From assembly GCF_013280595.1 (NCBI RefSeq), contig NZ_JAAATY010000023.1:95976-159975 (forward strand): DNA of 64,000 bases, in the 5' to 3' direction. The translations under genes were made by a program, and so were the position numbers. Positions 1-8,409 of this stretch are shown here, in pieces. Source of the DNA: Kibdelosporangium persicum (lineage in GTDB: Bacteria; Actinomycetota; Actinomycetes; Mycobacteriales; Pseudonocardiaceae). How positions within the stretch are numbered: the first letter of the stretch is position 1; every line of letters starts with the position of its first letter. The notes beneath the pieces were generated by a model. The model saw nothing but the letters and a program-made list of their open reading frames with translations, made no database searches and was not told the DNA's origin.

Positions 1-79
1 GTGATGATCCAGTCCAGCAGGCAGATCGAAGGCCCGACCGAGCAGCTGACCGATCGGGCCATCGACCGGATGTTGTGCT

Positions 80-1252
80 CTACCAGGTGATCGGCAACGC
101 CTGCAGGCCGTGGACCGGGGAGTGCTGCCGGAACGGCAGTTCCTCGTACGGCGCGGCCAGCGCCATCGTGGGGAAGCGTCGCAGCAACGCGGGGAACGCG
201 ATCCGCATCTCCATCCTGGCCAGCGGCGCGCCCAGGCAGTGGTGCAGGCCGTGCCCGAACGCCATGTGCGCGGAGATCTTCCGGGTGATGTCGAACGTGC
301 CGAGGTCCGCACCGAGGATCGGGTCGCGGTTGGCCGCGGGCAGCGAACACACCAGGACATCGCCTGCCGCGATGCGCTGGCCGGACAGCACGAGGTCCTG
401 CTTCGCGGTGCGGGGGATTCCGGAGTGGACGATCGACAGGTAGCGCAGCAGCTCTTCGACGGCCTCGTCGACCAACCGGCCCGCGCGGATCTCGGCGGCC
501 TGCTCGGGGTGGCGCAGCAACAGCAGCGTGCCGAGGGCGAGCATGTTCGAGGTCGTCTCGTGCCCGGCCAGCAGGAGCAGGTCGGCCACGCCGGTCAGTT
601 CGGTGTCGGTGAGGTCGTCGCCGTGCTCGCGGATCAGCATCCCGATCATGTCGTCGCCGGGATTGGCACGATGCGTGGCCACGAGGCCGGCCATGTACCG
701 GCGGGACGCCTCCAACGCGGCGATGCGCTTGTCCACGTCCTGCGTCATGTCCAGGCGGACGGCCGCGTGGTCCTGGAACTCGTCGCGGTCGTCGTACGGC
801 ACACCGAGCAGTTCGCAGATCACCAGCGACGGGATCGGCAGCGCGAACGTGGACACCAGGTCGGCGGGTGGGCCGGCCTGTTCCAGCGCGTCGAGGTGAT
901 CGTCGACGATCGCCTCGATCCGCGGCTGCAACCGCCGGATCCGCCGTACGGTGAACTCGGGCGTCAGCATCTTGCGCAGCCGCGTGTGGTCCGGCGGGTC
1001 GTAGGCCAGCAGGAAACCGCTCCGGTCGGCGATCTGATCGCCGAACGGGCGGGCTTCGGCGGAGTTGCTGAACCGGTTCGCGTCCCCGAACACCTCCCGG
1101 ATGTCCGAGTACTTCGTCACCAGCCAGGCACTCGTTCCCCACGGCAGGCGGATCTTGGTGACGGGCTGCTCCTCGCGCAGGCGAAGGAGCTCGTCCGGCA
1201 GGTCGAAACGGTTGCGTTGGGCGTGCAGCGGGATTTCGGGCGCTTGGGTCAC
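80..1252 (-). CDS. Cytochrome P450
   Basis: Soluble bacterial class I P450 monooxygenase of 390 aa, the usual length; it needs a ferredoxin partner, and none is encoded nearby. Visible motifs are the I-helix AGHETT (residues 229-234), the ExxR pair E267/R270, and the heme loop FGHGLHHCLG (332-341) with Cys339 as iron ligand. The start is GTG, preceded by GGGGAGA as ribosome site. It is transcribed away from the TetR gene that starts near 1344, so that regulator probably controls it. The substrate cannot be read from the sequence; the general look is CYP107/CYP105-like. Confidence 0.96.
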   Translation of the reverse strand: MTQAPEIPLHAQRNRFDLPDELLRLREEQPVTKIRLPWGTSAWLVTKYSDIREVFGDANRFSNSAEARPFGDQIADRSGFLLAYDPPDHTRLRKMLTPEFTVRRIRRLQPRIEAIVDDHLDALEQAGPPADLVSTFALPIPSLVICELLGVPYDDRDEFQDHAAVRLDMTQDVDKRIAALEASRRYMAGLVATHRANPGDDMIGMLIREHGDDLTDTELTGVADLLLLAGHETTSNMLALGTLLLLRHPEQAAEIRAGRLVDEAVEELLRYLSIVHSGIPRTAKQDLVLSGQRIAAGDVLVCSLPAANRDPILGADLGTFDITRKISAHMAFGHGLHHCLGAPLARMEMRIAFPALLRRFPTMALAAPYEELPFRQHSPVHGLQALPITW

Positions 1253-1316
1253 GACGTCTCCCCGTAAGTGATATCGAACTATCGGTTTAATCCCACGCTA
1301 GCACAAGTGGAAGTCG

Positions 1317-1333
1317 GCTATCAGTCTGTTAGC
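1317..1333. promoter_or_regulatory. Candidate TetR operator
   Basis: A 17-bp inverted repeat, GCTATCAG-T-CTGTTAGC, pairs at 7 of 8 positions about a central T. It lies directly before the TetR start and inside the divergent P450/TetR promoter region. Spacing and symmetry suit a TetR dimer. Autoregulation and control of the P450 are inferred. Confidence 0.5.
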
Positions 1334-1343
1334 GTTGCCGGAT

Positions 1344-1946
1344 ATGACCGGGTCTTCGCAGCGCCCGTTGCGTGTGGACGCGGCACGCAACGCCGAGTTG
1401 CTCGTCCGTGCGGCGTGGCGGGCGTTCATCGAATCGGGGCCCGAGGTCCCGCTCGACGAGATCGCCAGGCGCGCGGGCGTCGGCGTGGCGACGCTGTACC
1501 GGCGGTTCCCGAGCAAGGACGACCTGCTGCTGGCGGTCATGGAATGGCGGTACGCCGAGCACATCCAGCCCGCGGTGGCCCGCGCCCTCGTCGACACCGA
1601 TCCGTGGCGGGCGGTGGTGACGGCGATGGAAGCCGCGATGACCATCGCGGCCGAGGCGCACTCGGTGCTGCGCGCGGTCCGTGAACCAGGTGCGCTGCTC
1701 ACCGGCCTGAAGGAACGGTTCATCGCCGATCTCGCCACGATCGTGCGGCGCGCGCAGGACGCCGGCGTGGTCCGGGCCGACTTGCGGGCGTCCGACCTGC
1801 CGATGGTGATCTACATGCTGATCAGCGCGCTGCGGGTGTCCGCCGACCCGGCCGAGGGCTGGCGGCGGTGCTTCAGCCTGCTGCTGGCCGGGCTGCGTCC
1901 GGACTCCGGAATCCCGTTGCCGGACAGTCCTCTCGACGACTGCTGA
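1344..1946 (+). CDS. TetR-family transcriptional regulator
   Basis: A 200-aa protein with a TetR N-terminal DNA-binding domain (about residues 14-62, ending in the typical GVATLYRRFPSKDDLL) and an all-helical C-terminal ligand domain. The ATG at 1344 is preferred; a TTG at 1335 is also in frame. No strong ribosome site is visible, so a leaderless or weakly translated message is possible. It is divergent from the P450, with a near-perfect inverted repeat between them. The likely role is ligand-relieved repression of the P450; the ligand is unknown. Confidence 0.93.
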   Translation: MTGSSQRPLRVDAARNAELLVRAAWRAFIESGPEVPLDEIARRAGVGVATLYRRFPSKDDLLLAVMEWRYAEHIQPAVARALVDTDPWRAVVTAMEAAMTIAAEAHSVLRAVREPGALLTGLKERFIADLATIVRRAQDAGVVRADLRASDLPMVIYMLISALRVSADPAEGWRRCFSLLLAGLRPDSGIPLPDSPLDDC

Positions 1947-1962
1947 GCGGCGGCAGTTTCCT

Positions 1963-2008
1963 CTCGTGAGTGTTTGTCCGTGTTAGAACACGGATAAACA
2001 CTCACGAG
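1963..2008. repeat. 46-bp dispersed palindrome, copy 1
   Basis: Outer arms CTCGTGAG...CTCACGAG; the whole 46 bp folds on itself around a TTAGAA centre. It sits just after the TetR stop. The left arm has GTTTGTCCG where other copies have GTTTATCNG. No T-run follows, so it is not a classic intrinsic terminator. Confidence 0.9.
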
Positions 2009-2111
2009 TGGTGTCAAGGGCGTGTACTGTCGGCGGCGGAACCACGACCGAGGAGGTGAGACCCATCAACGCTGTGTCAGGCCGGGCGCTCACCCAGGTC
2101 CACCGATAACG

Positions 2112-2918
2112 GTGCGGCCGCGAGCGCCTGAGGATCATCGAAAGGCGCTTGAGATCTACTCCGACATCGTTTCCCGTCTGCGTGCCGTCGGCTGCGTGTT
2201 CGCCGAGGACGAGGCACGCCTGCTGTTGTCCACCGCCCAGGACCCGTCCGCGCTCGCCGCCATGGTCGACCGCAGAGCCGCCGGGCTGCCGCTGGAGCAC
2301 GTCCTCGGCTGGGCCGAGTTCCACGGACTGCGGATCGCCGTGGACCCGGGCGTGTTCGTGCCCCGGCGCCGCACCGAGTTCCTGGTCACCCAGGCCCTGG
2401 CGTCGGCTGCCGAAGGCAATGTGGTGGTGGATCTGTGCTGCGGTTCGGGCGCGGTCGGCGCCGCCCTCGCCGCCGCCATGGACCTCGAAGTGCATGCCGT
2501 GGACATCGACCCGGCGGCCGTGGCCTGCGCCCGGCGCAACGTGGCCAACGTGTACCAAGGCGACCTGTACGCCCCCTTGCCTTCGCGGTTACGCGGGCAC
2601 GTGGACGTCTTGGTGGCCAACGCGCCGTACGTACCGACCGACGCGATCGCTTTGATGCCACCGGAAGCCCGTGACCACGAACCGTTGGTGGCCTTGGACG
2701 GCGGTGCCGACGGGCTCGCTGTGCAACGCCGTGTCACCGCCGAAGCCCGAGACTGGCTCAGGCCCGGCGGTCACCTGTTGATCGAGACCAGCGACCGGCA
2801 GGCCCCGCACACGGCCACCGCGTTCGCCGAGCACGGCCTGGCCCCGAGGATCGAGCGGTCCGACGAACTCAGCGCCACCGTCGTGATCGGCACGGTGATC
2901 GGTGCCGGTGTCTCATGA
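2112..2918 (+). CDS. PrmC-like protein (glutamine-N5) methyltransferase homologue
   Basis: Class I SAM-dependent methyltransferase related to PrmC/HemK but of the actinobacterial side family with unknown target. The SAM-binding motif is DLCCGSGAVGAAL. The catalytic NPPY of PrmC appears here as NAPY (NAPYVPTD), followed by MPPEARDHEP. The frame stays open back to 2022. The GTG at 2112 gives 268 aa, close to the family length, but no good ribosome site marks the start; the first clearly conserved residues follow YSDIVSRL. A GAGGAGG at about 2050 precedes only a tiny 17-codon frame. It converges with the next gene and overlaps it by 6 nt. Confidence 0.85.
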   Translation: MRPRAPEDHRKALEIYSDIVSRLRAVGCVFAEDEARLLLSTAQDPSALAAMVDRRAAGLPLEHVLGWAEFHGLRIAVDPGVFVPRRRTEFLVTQALASAAEGNVVVDLCCGSGAVGAALAAAMDLEVHAVDIDPAAVACARRNVANVYQGDLYAPLPSRLRGHVDVLVANAPYVPTDAIALMPPEARDHEPLVALDGGADGLAVQRRVTAEARDWLRPGGHLLIETSDRQAPHTATAFAEHGLAPRIERSDELSATVVIGTVIGAGVS

Positions 2919-3632
2919 CTGCTTGCACCACACCGAGACGTGTTTGGTGCTGTCGCTGGTGAACGGGCTGCGGTCCCAGTCGGTGACTCGTTCGTGCAGG
3001 GACATTCCGGCCATCCGGGCCATCAGGTCGAGTTCGGCGGGCCAGACGTAGCGGAACGGCATCGAGAACGTCCGCATGGTGCCGTCGACGACCTGGAAGT
3101 GGTGGGAGATCAGGCCCTGGTTGGCGACGTCGTACTCGTCGAAGCCGAGCTTCGTCGGGCTGACGGTGAACGGGCGGACCGTCTCGCCCGGCGGAAGACG
3201 GCGCAGATCGGGCACTCCCACCTCGATCACGAAGTATCCGCCCGGCTCCAGATGCCGGGCCACGTTCGCGAAACACGCGACCTGCTCGTCCTGCGTCGTC
3301 AGGTTCCCGATCGTGTTGAAGACCAGGTACGCCAGCCGGAACAGGCCGGGTGCCTGGGCGGTCGCGAAGTCGCCGATGGTCACGCCGATCCCGGCCGCAC
3401 CGGGCTTGTCCCGCAGCCGGGCCACCATCTCGGGGGACAGGTCGATGCCGTGCACCGGGACACCGGCCTGGCTCAACGGCACGGCGATCCGGCCGGTGCC
3501 GATACCCAGTTCGAGGGCACGGCCGTCGCGCGCCAGCTCCGCGAGGAACGTCACGACCGGTTCGACGGGCATGTCGTGCACACCCTTGTCGTAATCCTTT
3601 GCCACATCTTCGCCGAAGTGATTCACAGGCAC
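2913..3632 (-). CDS. Class I SAM-dependent methyltransferase
   Basis: A 239-aa protein with the Rossmann-type SAM site ALELGIGTGRIAVPL (about residues 38-52) and the following acidic HGIDLSPEM, which binds the ribose. No membrane segment. Substrate unknown; the fold resembles small-molecule methyltransferases. The start is GTG at 3632, with an alternative GTG at 3626. It overlaps the preceding gene tail to tail. The 118-bp upstream gap is shared with the divergent secreted protein. Confidence 0.9.
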   Translation of the reverse strand: MPVNHFGEDVAKDYDKGVHDMPVEPVVTFLAELARDGRALELGIGTGRIAVPLSQAGVPVHGIDLSPEMVARLRDKPGAAGIGVTIGDFATAQAPGLFRLAYLVFNTIGNLTTQDEQVACFANVARHLEPGGYFVIEVGVPDLRRLPPGETVRPFTVSPTKLGFDEYDVANQGLISHHFQVVDGTMRTFSMPFRYVWPAELDLMARMAGMSLHERVTDWDRSPFTSDSTKHVSVWCKQS

Positions 3633-3689
3633 CCCGGCACTCTGACACCCGGCAACCGCACAAGCGAGTCATTTTCGGGCAAATGGCCC

Positions 3690-3717
3690 TTGACGTGCCT
3701 GGCTTGATCGCTAGCGT
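3690..3717 (+). promoter_or_regulatory. Candidate sigma70-type promoter
   Basis: TTGACG at 3690-3695 and TAGCGT at 3712-3717 are separated by 16 bp, a good match to the actinobacterial housekeeping pattern. It lies 33 bp before the GTG of the secreted protein at 3751. Confidence 0.5.
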
Positions 3718-3750
3718 CGAGCACATCCACTATGGACCGGGGGTGCGGCC

Positions 3751-4824
3751 GTGGCCTGGTTGATGTCCGCGGTTCTGCTCGTGTTCAGCGGCACCGTGGC
3801 AGGGCTGCCGGTCAGGGTGACGTCGAACTTCGAGCACCACAGGGGTATCAGCCTCGACCGTGACTGCGGGTTCTCCGCGCCGCTGTCCCGCGGACGGACG
3901 TTCTGGCTGTTCTGCGACACCGCATGGAACGACGGCGACGGCCGCCATTTCATCCCGGGGTCCACCGCCGCTGTCGGCACGGCGGCGCCCGGGCAGATCC
4001 CCACCGATCTGCACGAACTGCCCACGCCGCCTGGCCGGCCGCCCGCGTCGCCCCACCCAGGCGGACCTGCCCAGTTCCTCACCGCGCCGGGCGGCATGCG
4101 TACGCCGGACGGGCAGCCGTGCACGACGAACGCGGGCCAGTTCGCGGCTTCGTGGATCACCGGGATCACCACGACCAGCCCGGACAACCTGCTGATCACG
4201 TACGTCGATCTGTGCGTCACGAGCACGCCGAAGCCGTTTTTCATCCAGGGTTTCGGGATCGCGGAGTACAACGCCGAGACCAACACGATCACCGCGCGCA
4301 CGACCGTGTTCTCGACGCCCGGTGCGCAGCTGCCGGCCACCAAGATCCTCGGATCGCCGATCCTGCAAGGCGGATCGCTGTACCTCTACGCCTTCGAATG
4401 CGGCAGGTGGTTCAGCGGGGTCTGCGTCACCGGCACGACCCACGTCGCCAGGGCGGAGTCATGGCGGACCGCGGCGAACTACCAGTGGTACTCGCAGGGC
4501 CGGTTCACGTCCGACCACACCAAGGCGGGCAACATCATCCCGTCGGCCGGGGCCGCGGTGTCCGTGCACTCGTTCGGCGCCGCGGGCCTGCACGCGATCC
4601 TGCAGAAGGACCTGGGCGGCGGATTCGAGGTCTGGCAGGCCCCGACCCCGGCCGGACCGTGGACCCGCCGGTCGACCGGCAAGGTCGGCTGCCGGGGCGG
4701 CCGCGGCAACGACCTGTGCCGTGCGCTGACCGGGCATCCGGAACTGTCGACCGCGCACCACATGGTGATCTCGTACTTCAGCCCGGCGACGAGGCACGTG
4801 GAAGCCGCCCTGTTCCCCTGGTGA
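3751..4824 (+). CDS. Secreted protein, possible beta-propeller (DUF4185-like)
   Basis: A 357-aa protein starting with a hydrophobic signal (MAWLMSAVLLVFSGTVAG). The mature part shows repeated FWLFCDTAWND, LYLYAFECG and FEVWQAPTPAGPWTRR type segments, as in five-bladed beta-propellers related to glycosidases and DUF4185 proteins. Several cysteines suit an exported, disulfide-bonded protein. No catalytic residues can be assigned with confidence. A TTGACG/TAGCGT promoter lies just upstream. The function is not known, and the fold assignment is by eye only. Confidence 0.75.
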   Translation: MAWLMSAVLLVFSGTVAGLPVRVTSNFEHHRGISLDRDCGFSAPLSRGRTFWLFCDTAWNDGDGRHFIPGSTAAVGTAAPGQIPTDLHELPTPPGRPPASPHPGGPAQFLTAPGGMRTPDGQPCTTNAGQFAASWITGITTTSPDNLLITYVDLCVTSTPKPFFIQGFGIAEYNAETNTITARTTVFSTPGAQLPATKILGSPILQGGSLYLYAFECGRWFSGVCVTGTTHVARAESWRTAANYQWYSQGRFTSDHTKAGNIIPSAGAAVSVHSFGAAGLHAILQKDLGGGFEVWQAPTPAGPWTRRSTGKVGCRGGRGNDLCRALTGHPELSTAHHMVISYFSPATRHVEAALFPW

Positions 4825-4903
4825 CCGGGTGAAGCCGGTTCGCCTGTGATGCGTCCTACGGGGGCGGTGCTCGCCGGACAGGGGCCGGCGGCCACGAGGT
4901 AGC

Positions 4904-6097
4904 TTGGAGCCCAGTAGGTCCTCTTTGCCCGGAAGGTCACTGTCCTTGTTCTTCTTGTTGCTCGGTGTGCCTGCCGCGCTTGCTCATTACTACCTGTGGC
5001 GCAGACTTGTCCGTGACACCACGCTACGGGGTGGTCACGGCAGGCTGTTCGGGACAGTGGCGCTCGTGGGCGCTTTCGTGCTCATGATGCTCGCCCTGGT
5101 GCTGCAACGCGACGTCGCGTTCCTCGCGTGGCCGGGGTTCCTGTGGCTCGCGTTCATGTTCTACCTGACGCTCGTACTCGGCGTCCTGGAGATCCCCAGG
5201 GTGCTGGTGAACCGCCGGGTGAAGGCGCCGGTCATGGCCGGCGCGGACGAGCCGGACGCCGTGCCGGTGCCGAGCAGGCGGGTCTTCATCGCCCGGTCCT
5301 TCGCGATCGCGGGCGGCATCACCGCGGGCGGCATCGTCGGCTACGGCGCGACCAAGGCGCTCGGCGCGCCCGAGCTCAGCACGGTGCCGGTGCCGATCAG
5401 GCGGCTCGACCCGTCGCTCAACGGTTTCCGGATCGCGGTGGTCAGCGACATCCACCTCGGACCACTGGCCGGCCGCGGGCACACCGAGCGCATCGTCCAG
5501 ATGATCAACCAGCAGCGGCCCGACCTCGTCGCGATCGTCGGCGACCTGGTCGACGGGACGGTCGAGAAACTCGGCGACGCCGCCGCACCGCTCAAGGACC
5601 TGGTGAGCAAGCACGGCAGCTTCTTCGTCACCGGCAACCACGAGTACTACTCCGGCGTCGAGCCGTGGCTGACCGAACTGGAACGGCTCGGCGTGAACCC
5701 GCTTCGCAACGAACGGGTCGCGATCAACCGCGGCGGCGCGTCCTTCGACCTGGCCGGCGTCAACGACGTGACAGGCGGCCAGTTCGAGGACGCTCCGGAC
5801 CTCACCCGTGCGCTGGCGGGCCGCGACACCGCGAATCCCGTCGTGCTGCTGGCACATCAGCCGATCCAGGTGGAGGACGCCGCCCGGCACGGCGTGGACC
5901 TCCAGTTGTCCGGGCACACGCACGGCGGCCAGATGTTCCCGTTTCACCTGGCCGTTCCGTTGCAGCAGCCGGTCACCGCCGGTCTCGCGCGGATCGACGG
6001 GACGTGGGTGTACGTCACCCGCGGCGCCGGTTTCTGGGGCCCGCCGGTCCGCGTCGGCGCGCCGCCGGAGATCTCGATGATCGAACTTACGCCGTGA
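4904..6097 (+). CDS. Membrane-anchored metallophosphoesterase (YkuE-like)
   Basis: A 397-aa protein. The N-terminal 110 residues hold about three membrane helices, then a short linker and a further hydrophobic stretch (SFAIAGGITAGGIVGYGATKAL). The calcineurin-like phosphoesterase domain follows with all metal motifs: SDIHLGP, GDLVDG, GNHEYY, AHQP and SGHTHGG. The start is TTG at 4904 after CGAGGT; an internal start would cut the first membrane helix. Family members remove phosphate from lipid or nucleotide substrates at the outer face. The substrate here is unknown. Confidence 0.9.
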   Translation: MEPSRSSLPGRSLSLFFLLLGVPAALAHYYLWRRLVRDTTLRGGHGRLFGTVALVGAFVLMMLALVLQRDVAFLAWPGFLWLAFMFYLTLVLGVLEIPRVLVNRRVKAPVMAGADEPDAVPVPSRRVFIARSFAIAGGITAGGIVGYGATKALGAPELSTVPVPIRRLDPSLNGFRIAVVSDIHLGPLAGRGHTERIVQMINQQRPDLVAIVGDLVDGTVEKLGDAAAPLKDLVSKHGSFFVTGNHEYYSGVEPWLTELERLGVNPLRNERVAINRGGASFDLAGVNDVTGGQFEDAPDLTRALAGRDTANPVVLLAHQPIQVEDAARHGVDLQLSGHTHGGQMFPFHLAVPLQQPVTAGLARIDGTWVYVTRGAGFWGPPVRVGAPPEISMIELTP

Positions 6098-6101
6098 CCC
6101 C

Positions 6102-6131
6102 TCCCGGCGTTCAGGGCAAGCGCGGCCGGGA
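6102..6131. terminator. Possible bidirectional terminator hairpin
   Basis: TCCCGGC (6102-6108) pairs with GCCGGGA (6125-6131) across a 16-nt loop, in the gap between two convergent genes. No U-tract follows on either strand, so the termination role is only positional. Confidence 0.35.
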
Positions 6132-6164
6132 ACACGCCTGTGTGGACAGGTGCTGGAGTGCGAG

Positions 6165-6689
6165 TCACAGTGGGGTGAACTCGGCCGGGCCCTCGTAGCC
6201 GAAATACCGCCGTGCGGCGTCCTCGTGCAGCGGGAAGGCCAGCCCGCGCGTGCCGAAAACCACGCCACGCTCGGACGCCTCACTGTTCGGCTCGAACGGC
6301 GGCAGGCCGGACGCCTGGATCTTCGGCGCGACACCGAACAGCAGCACCCGGTTCGGGCAGGGCTCGGTCGAGGTGAACCACAGGGGCTCCAGGCTGCCGG
6401 AGTCGATGACCAGGCCCGCCTCCTCGTACACCTCCCGTGCGCCCGCCTGCTGCCAGGTCTCGTCCGCGTCGACGAACCCGCCCACCAGGGCGAGTTCGCC
6501 GACTGGCGGGATCGCCCGGCGCACCACGAGCAGACCGGTGCGGCCCCGCACGTCGACCGGGACGAGCACGATGGCGACCGGCGTCGGGTTCGCCCAGGCC
6601 TGGGCGCCGCACGCGGCGCAGACGCGCGGATAGCCCGAGGTGTCGGCGTACGGAGTCCCGCACGAGGAGCAGTAGGCGTCACGGATCAT
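6165..6689 (-). CDS. Nudix hydrolase with zinc-ribbon N-terminus
   Basis: A 174-aa protein. The N-terminus holds a zinc ribbon (CSSC at 8-11 and CAAC at 25-28), as in NADH pyrophosphatase NudC-type enzymes. The Nudix box is complete: it begins GGFVDADETWQQAG and ends REVYEEAGLVI, carrying the metal-binding REXXEE glutamates. It probably hydrolyses a nucleoside diphosphate derivative. The SQPWW motif typical of true NudC is not seen, so NAD capping or NADH as substrate is not assured. It lies 9 bp from the next gene on the same strand. Confidence 0.92.
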   Translation of the reverse strand: MIRDAYCSSCGTPYADTSGYPRVCAACGAQAWANPTPVAIVLVPVDVRGRTGLLVVRRAIPPVGELALVGGFVDADETWQQAGAREVYEEAGLVIDSGSLEPLWFTSTEPCPNRVLLFGVAPKIQASGLPPFEPNSEASERGVVFGTRGLAFPLHEDAARRYFGYEGPAEFTPL

Positions 6690-6698
6690 GACCGGAAC

Positions 6699-8075
6699 CT
6701 AGATCCTCGGCAGCAGCCTTTCGGTGAACCGCCACAGCAGTGTCGAGTCGTTCGTGTGGAACGCCGCCCCGGAGTAGAACGTGCTGTTGTGGCCTTGCAG
6801 GGCGTTGAGCCTGCGGTAGAAGCCGTTCGCGATGTCACGGGCGCTGACGCTGATCAGGAAGGGCGCGTGACTGGAGAACATCTCGAAGCGCGGCCGGGTG
6901 GCTGGGATGACGCCGGTGTTCTGCAACCTGTCGAGCGCGGCGACAATGTCGGCCCGCACGTGCGCGTCGGGAAGCGGCTGGGCGCTGCCGTAGTACGCGA
7001 TGAAGATGTCCGGGATGCCGGTGGGAGCGAGGATGTAGATCCCTGGCATGGACGGCATGTGGAAGCGGGCGGTGTCCGCGCTGATGTTCTGGATGGGGAC
7101 CTGCGGAACGCCTGGCAGCCGCAGCACGCTGGTGTAGTAGCCGCCCGGACGCCACCGGCTGAACACCGCGCGTTCCGTGCTGTCCAGGTCGAACGGAGCC
7201 AGGTTGCCCAGCAGCGGCGGCACAGTCACGACCAGCTTGCGTGCCCGGATCGTGCGCGGCCCTTGCGGAGTGCCGGCCTGAACCCGTACCCCGGCGCCGT
7301 CGCGCTGCACGGCGGTGAGCCGGGCGTCGAGCAGGACGTCGCCGCCCAGGTGCGTGGTGATCTTCTCGTAGAGCTCGCTGTTGTCCCGGCGGCTGGTGGT
7401 CAGTGCGGTGCCGGTCAGCGTGGCCCGGACGGAGGGAAGGTTGAGGTACTTCATCATGTAGATGGCCGGCTGGTCGAACAGGTCGCCTCGGCCCTGGCTG
7501 TGCAGCGCGAGGAACGGGGCCATGTCGCTGAGCCCGTGCTTGACCATGACGTCCCTGAACGGCGCCAGGAGTTCGTGCGGAACCGGATCGGGCAGGTCCA
7601 TCCCGTCGTCCAGATACGGGTACTGCTCCAGCACCTCGGCATACTCCGCCATCCTGCCGACCGGTGGCATCAGGTAGTTGTCGACGACCTGTCCGGTGCG
7701 GAAATCGGCGAACCTGATCGTGCCGACGGCGGCGGGAGGGGTCCGTAACGGCACGTCGAACCGGCCGAAGAGGTCCCGGACGACCGGGAAGTCGTACCAC
7801 GCCACCACACCGATGTCAGCGGTGCCGCCGCTGACCGGGTCGTGGAACGTCTCGGTGTGCCCGCCGAGCCTGTCCTTGCGTTCGACCAGGACGACCGAAC
7901 GGCCCAGGTCACGTAGCCGGACCGCGGCGTAGCTGCCGGATGCTCCGCCACCGAGGACGCAGACGTCGCGTTCGATGACCCGGCTGCCGGAGGCGTTCGC
8001 GGGCAACGGGCCGACCACCGCCGCGGCACCCGCGCCCGCCATGGCCTTCAGCAATTGCTTGCGAGACAGGTTCAT
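6699..8075 (-). CDS. Exported FAD-dependent amine oxidase-like flavoprotein
   Basis: A 458-aa protein with an export signal (SRKQLLKAMAGAGAAAVVG). It resembles a Tat signal but has Arg-Lys instead of Arg-Arg. The FAD dinucleotide site is CVLGGGASGSYAAVRLRDLG followed by VLVERKDRLGGHTET, the pattern of flavin amine oxidases and phytoene-desaturase-like proteins. The C-terminal YSGAAFHTNDSTLLW replaces the usual FAD-contact motif. Substrate unknown. The Nudix gene follows 9 bp downstream, so the two may be co-transcribed. Confidence 0.87.
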   Translation of the reverse strand: MNLSRKQLLKAMAGAGAAAVVGPLPANASGSRVIERDVCVLGGGASGSYAAVRLRDLGRSVVLVERKDRLGGHTETFHDPVSGGTADIGVVAWYDFPVVRDLFGRFDVPLRTPPAAVGTIRFADFRTGQVVDNYLMPPVGRMAEYAEVLEQYPYLDDGMDLPDPVPHELLAPFRDVMVKHGLSDMAPFLALHSQGRGDLFDQPAIYMMKYLNLPSVRATLTGTALTTSRRDNSELYEKITTHLGGDVLLDARLTAVQRDGAGVRVQAGTPQGPRTIRARKLVVTVPPLLGNLAPFDLDSTERAVFSRWRPGGYYTSVLRLPGVPQVPIQNISADTARFHMPSMPGIYILAPTGIPDIFIAYYGSAQPLPDAHVRADIVAALDRLQNTGVIPATRPRFEMFSSHAPFLISVSARDIANGFYRRLNALQGHNSTFYSGAAFHTNDSTLLWRFTERLLPRI

Positions 8076-8190
8076 CCAGCAATCCCCTCGTCGGCTTTTG
8101 TCATGTCATTCAAGTGATGGTTGTTCGCGGGAGTCCATCCACTGAACGGGTGCGTGGCGCCGCCGTTCGACCAGCCGCCCGTGACCTCCT

Positions 8191-8236
8191 CTCGTGAGTG
8201 TTTATCAGGGTTAGAACACTGATAAACACTCACGAG
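8191..8236. repeat. 46-bp dispersed palindrome, copy 2
   Basis: Arms CTCGTGAGTGTTTATC and GATAAACACTCACGAG are perfectly complementary; near the centre one pair is mismatched (GGGTT against AACAC). It lies between two divergent genes, 115 bp upstream of one start and about 170 bp from the other, so it cannot be a terminator for either flanking gene. Confidence 0.9.
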
Positions 8237-8356
8237 GTCGAGGCCTGGCCGAGGTTGATGACGGCGAGATTCTGACTGCGCGTGCCGCGTTGAGCGACCC
8301 TTCGTAGCGGCCGATCATCCCTTCTCTCCCGCTGTACCACAAAGATCCTGCCTGAA

Positions 8357-8386
8357 TCGAACATCAGTTCGAACCCGTGCTAGGGT
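8357..8386 (+). promoter_or_regulatory. SOS (LexA) box overlapping a promoter
   Basis: TCGAACATCAGTTCGA (8357-8372) is an exact match to the Gram-positive/actinobacterial LexA box TCGAAC-N4-GTTCGA. A -10-like TAGGGT lies at 8381-8386. The left half-site TCGAAC sits 18 bp before it, in the -35 position, so LexA would occlude RNA polymerase. The same arrangement occurs at 12918-12947. Confidence 0.8.
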
Positions 8387-8409
8387 CTGCGGTCGGTGGA
8401 AGGGGAGAG

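Noticed and set aside
1..79. Coding sequence at the left edge
   Set aside because: Too short to judge; a plus frame open to about 90 shows no recognisable features.
1963..2008. Intrinsic terminator reading of the 46-bp palindrome
   Set aside because: No U-tract, and copies also occur between divergent starts; kept as a dispersed repeat instead.
2056..2109. 17-codon leader peptide before the PrmC-like gene
   Set aside because: The GTG overlaps the GAGGAGG itself, so spacing is wrong for translation; no attenuator structure seen.
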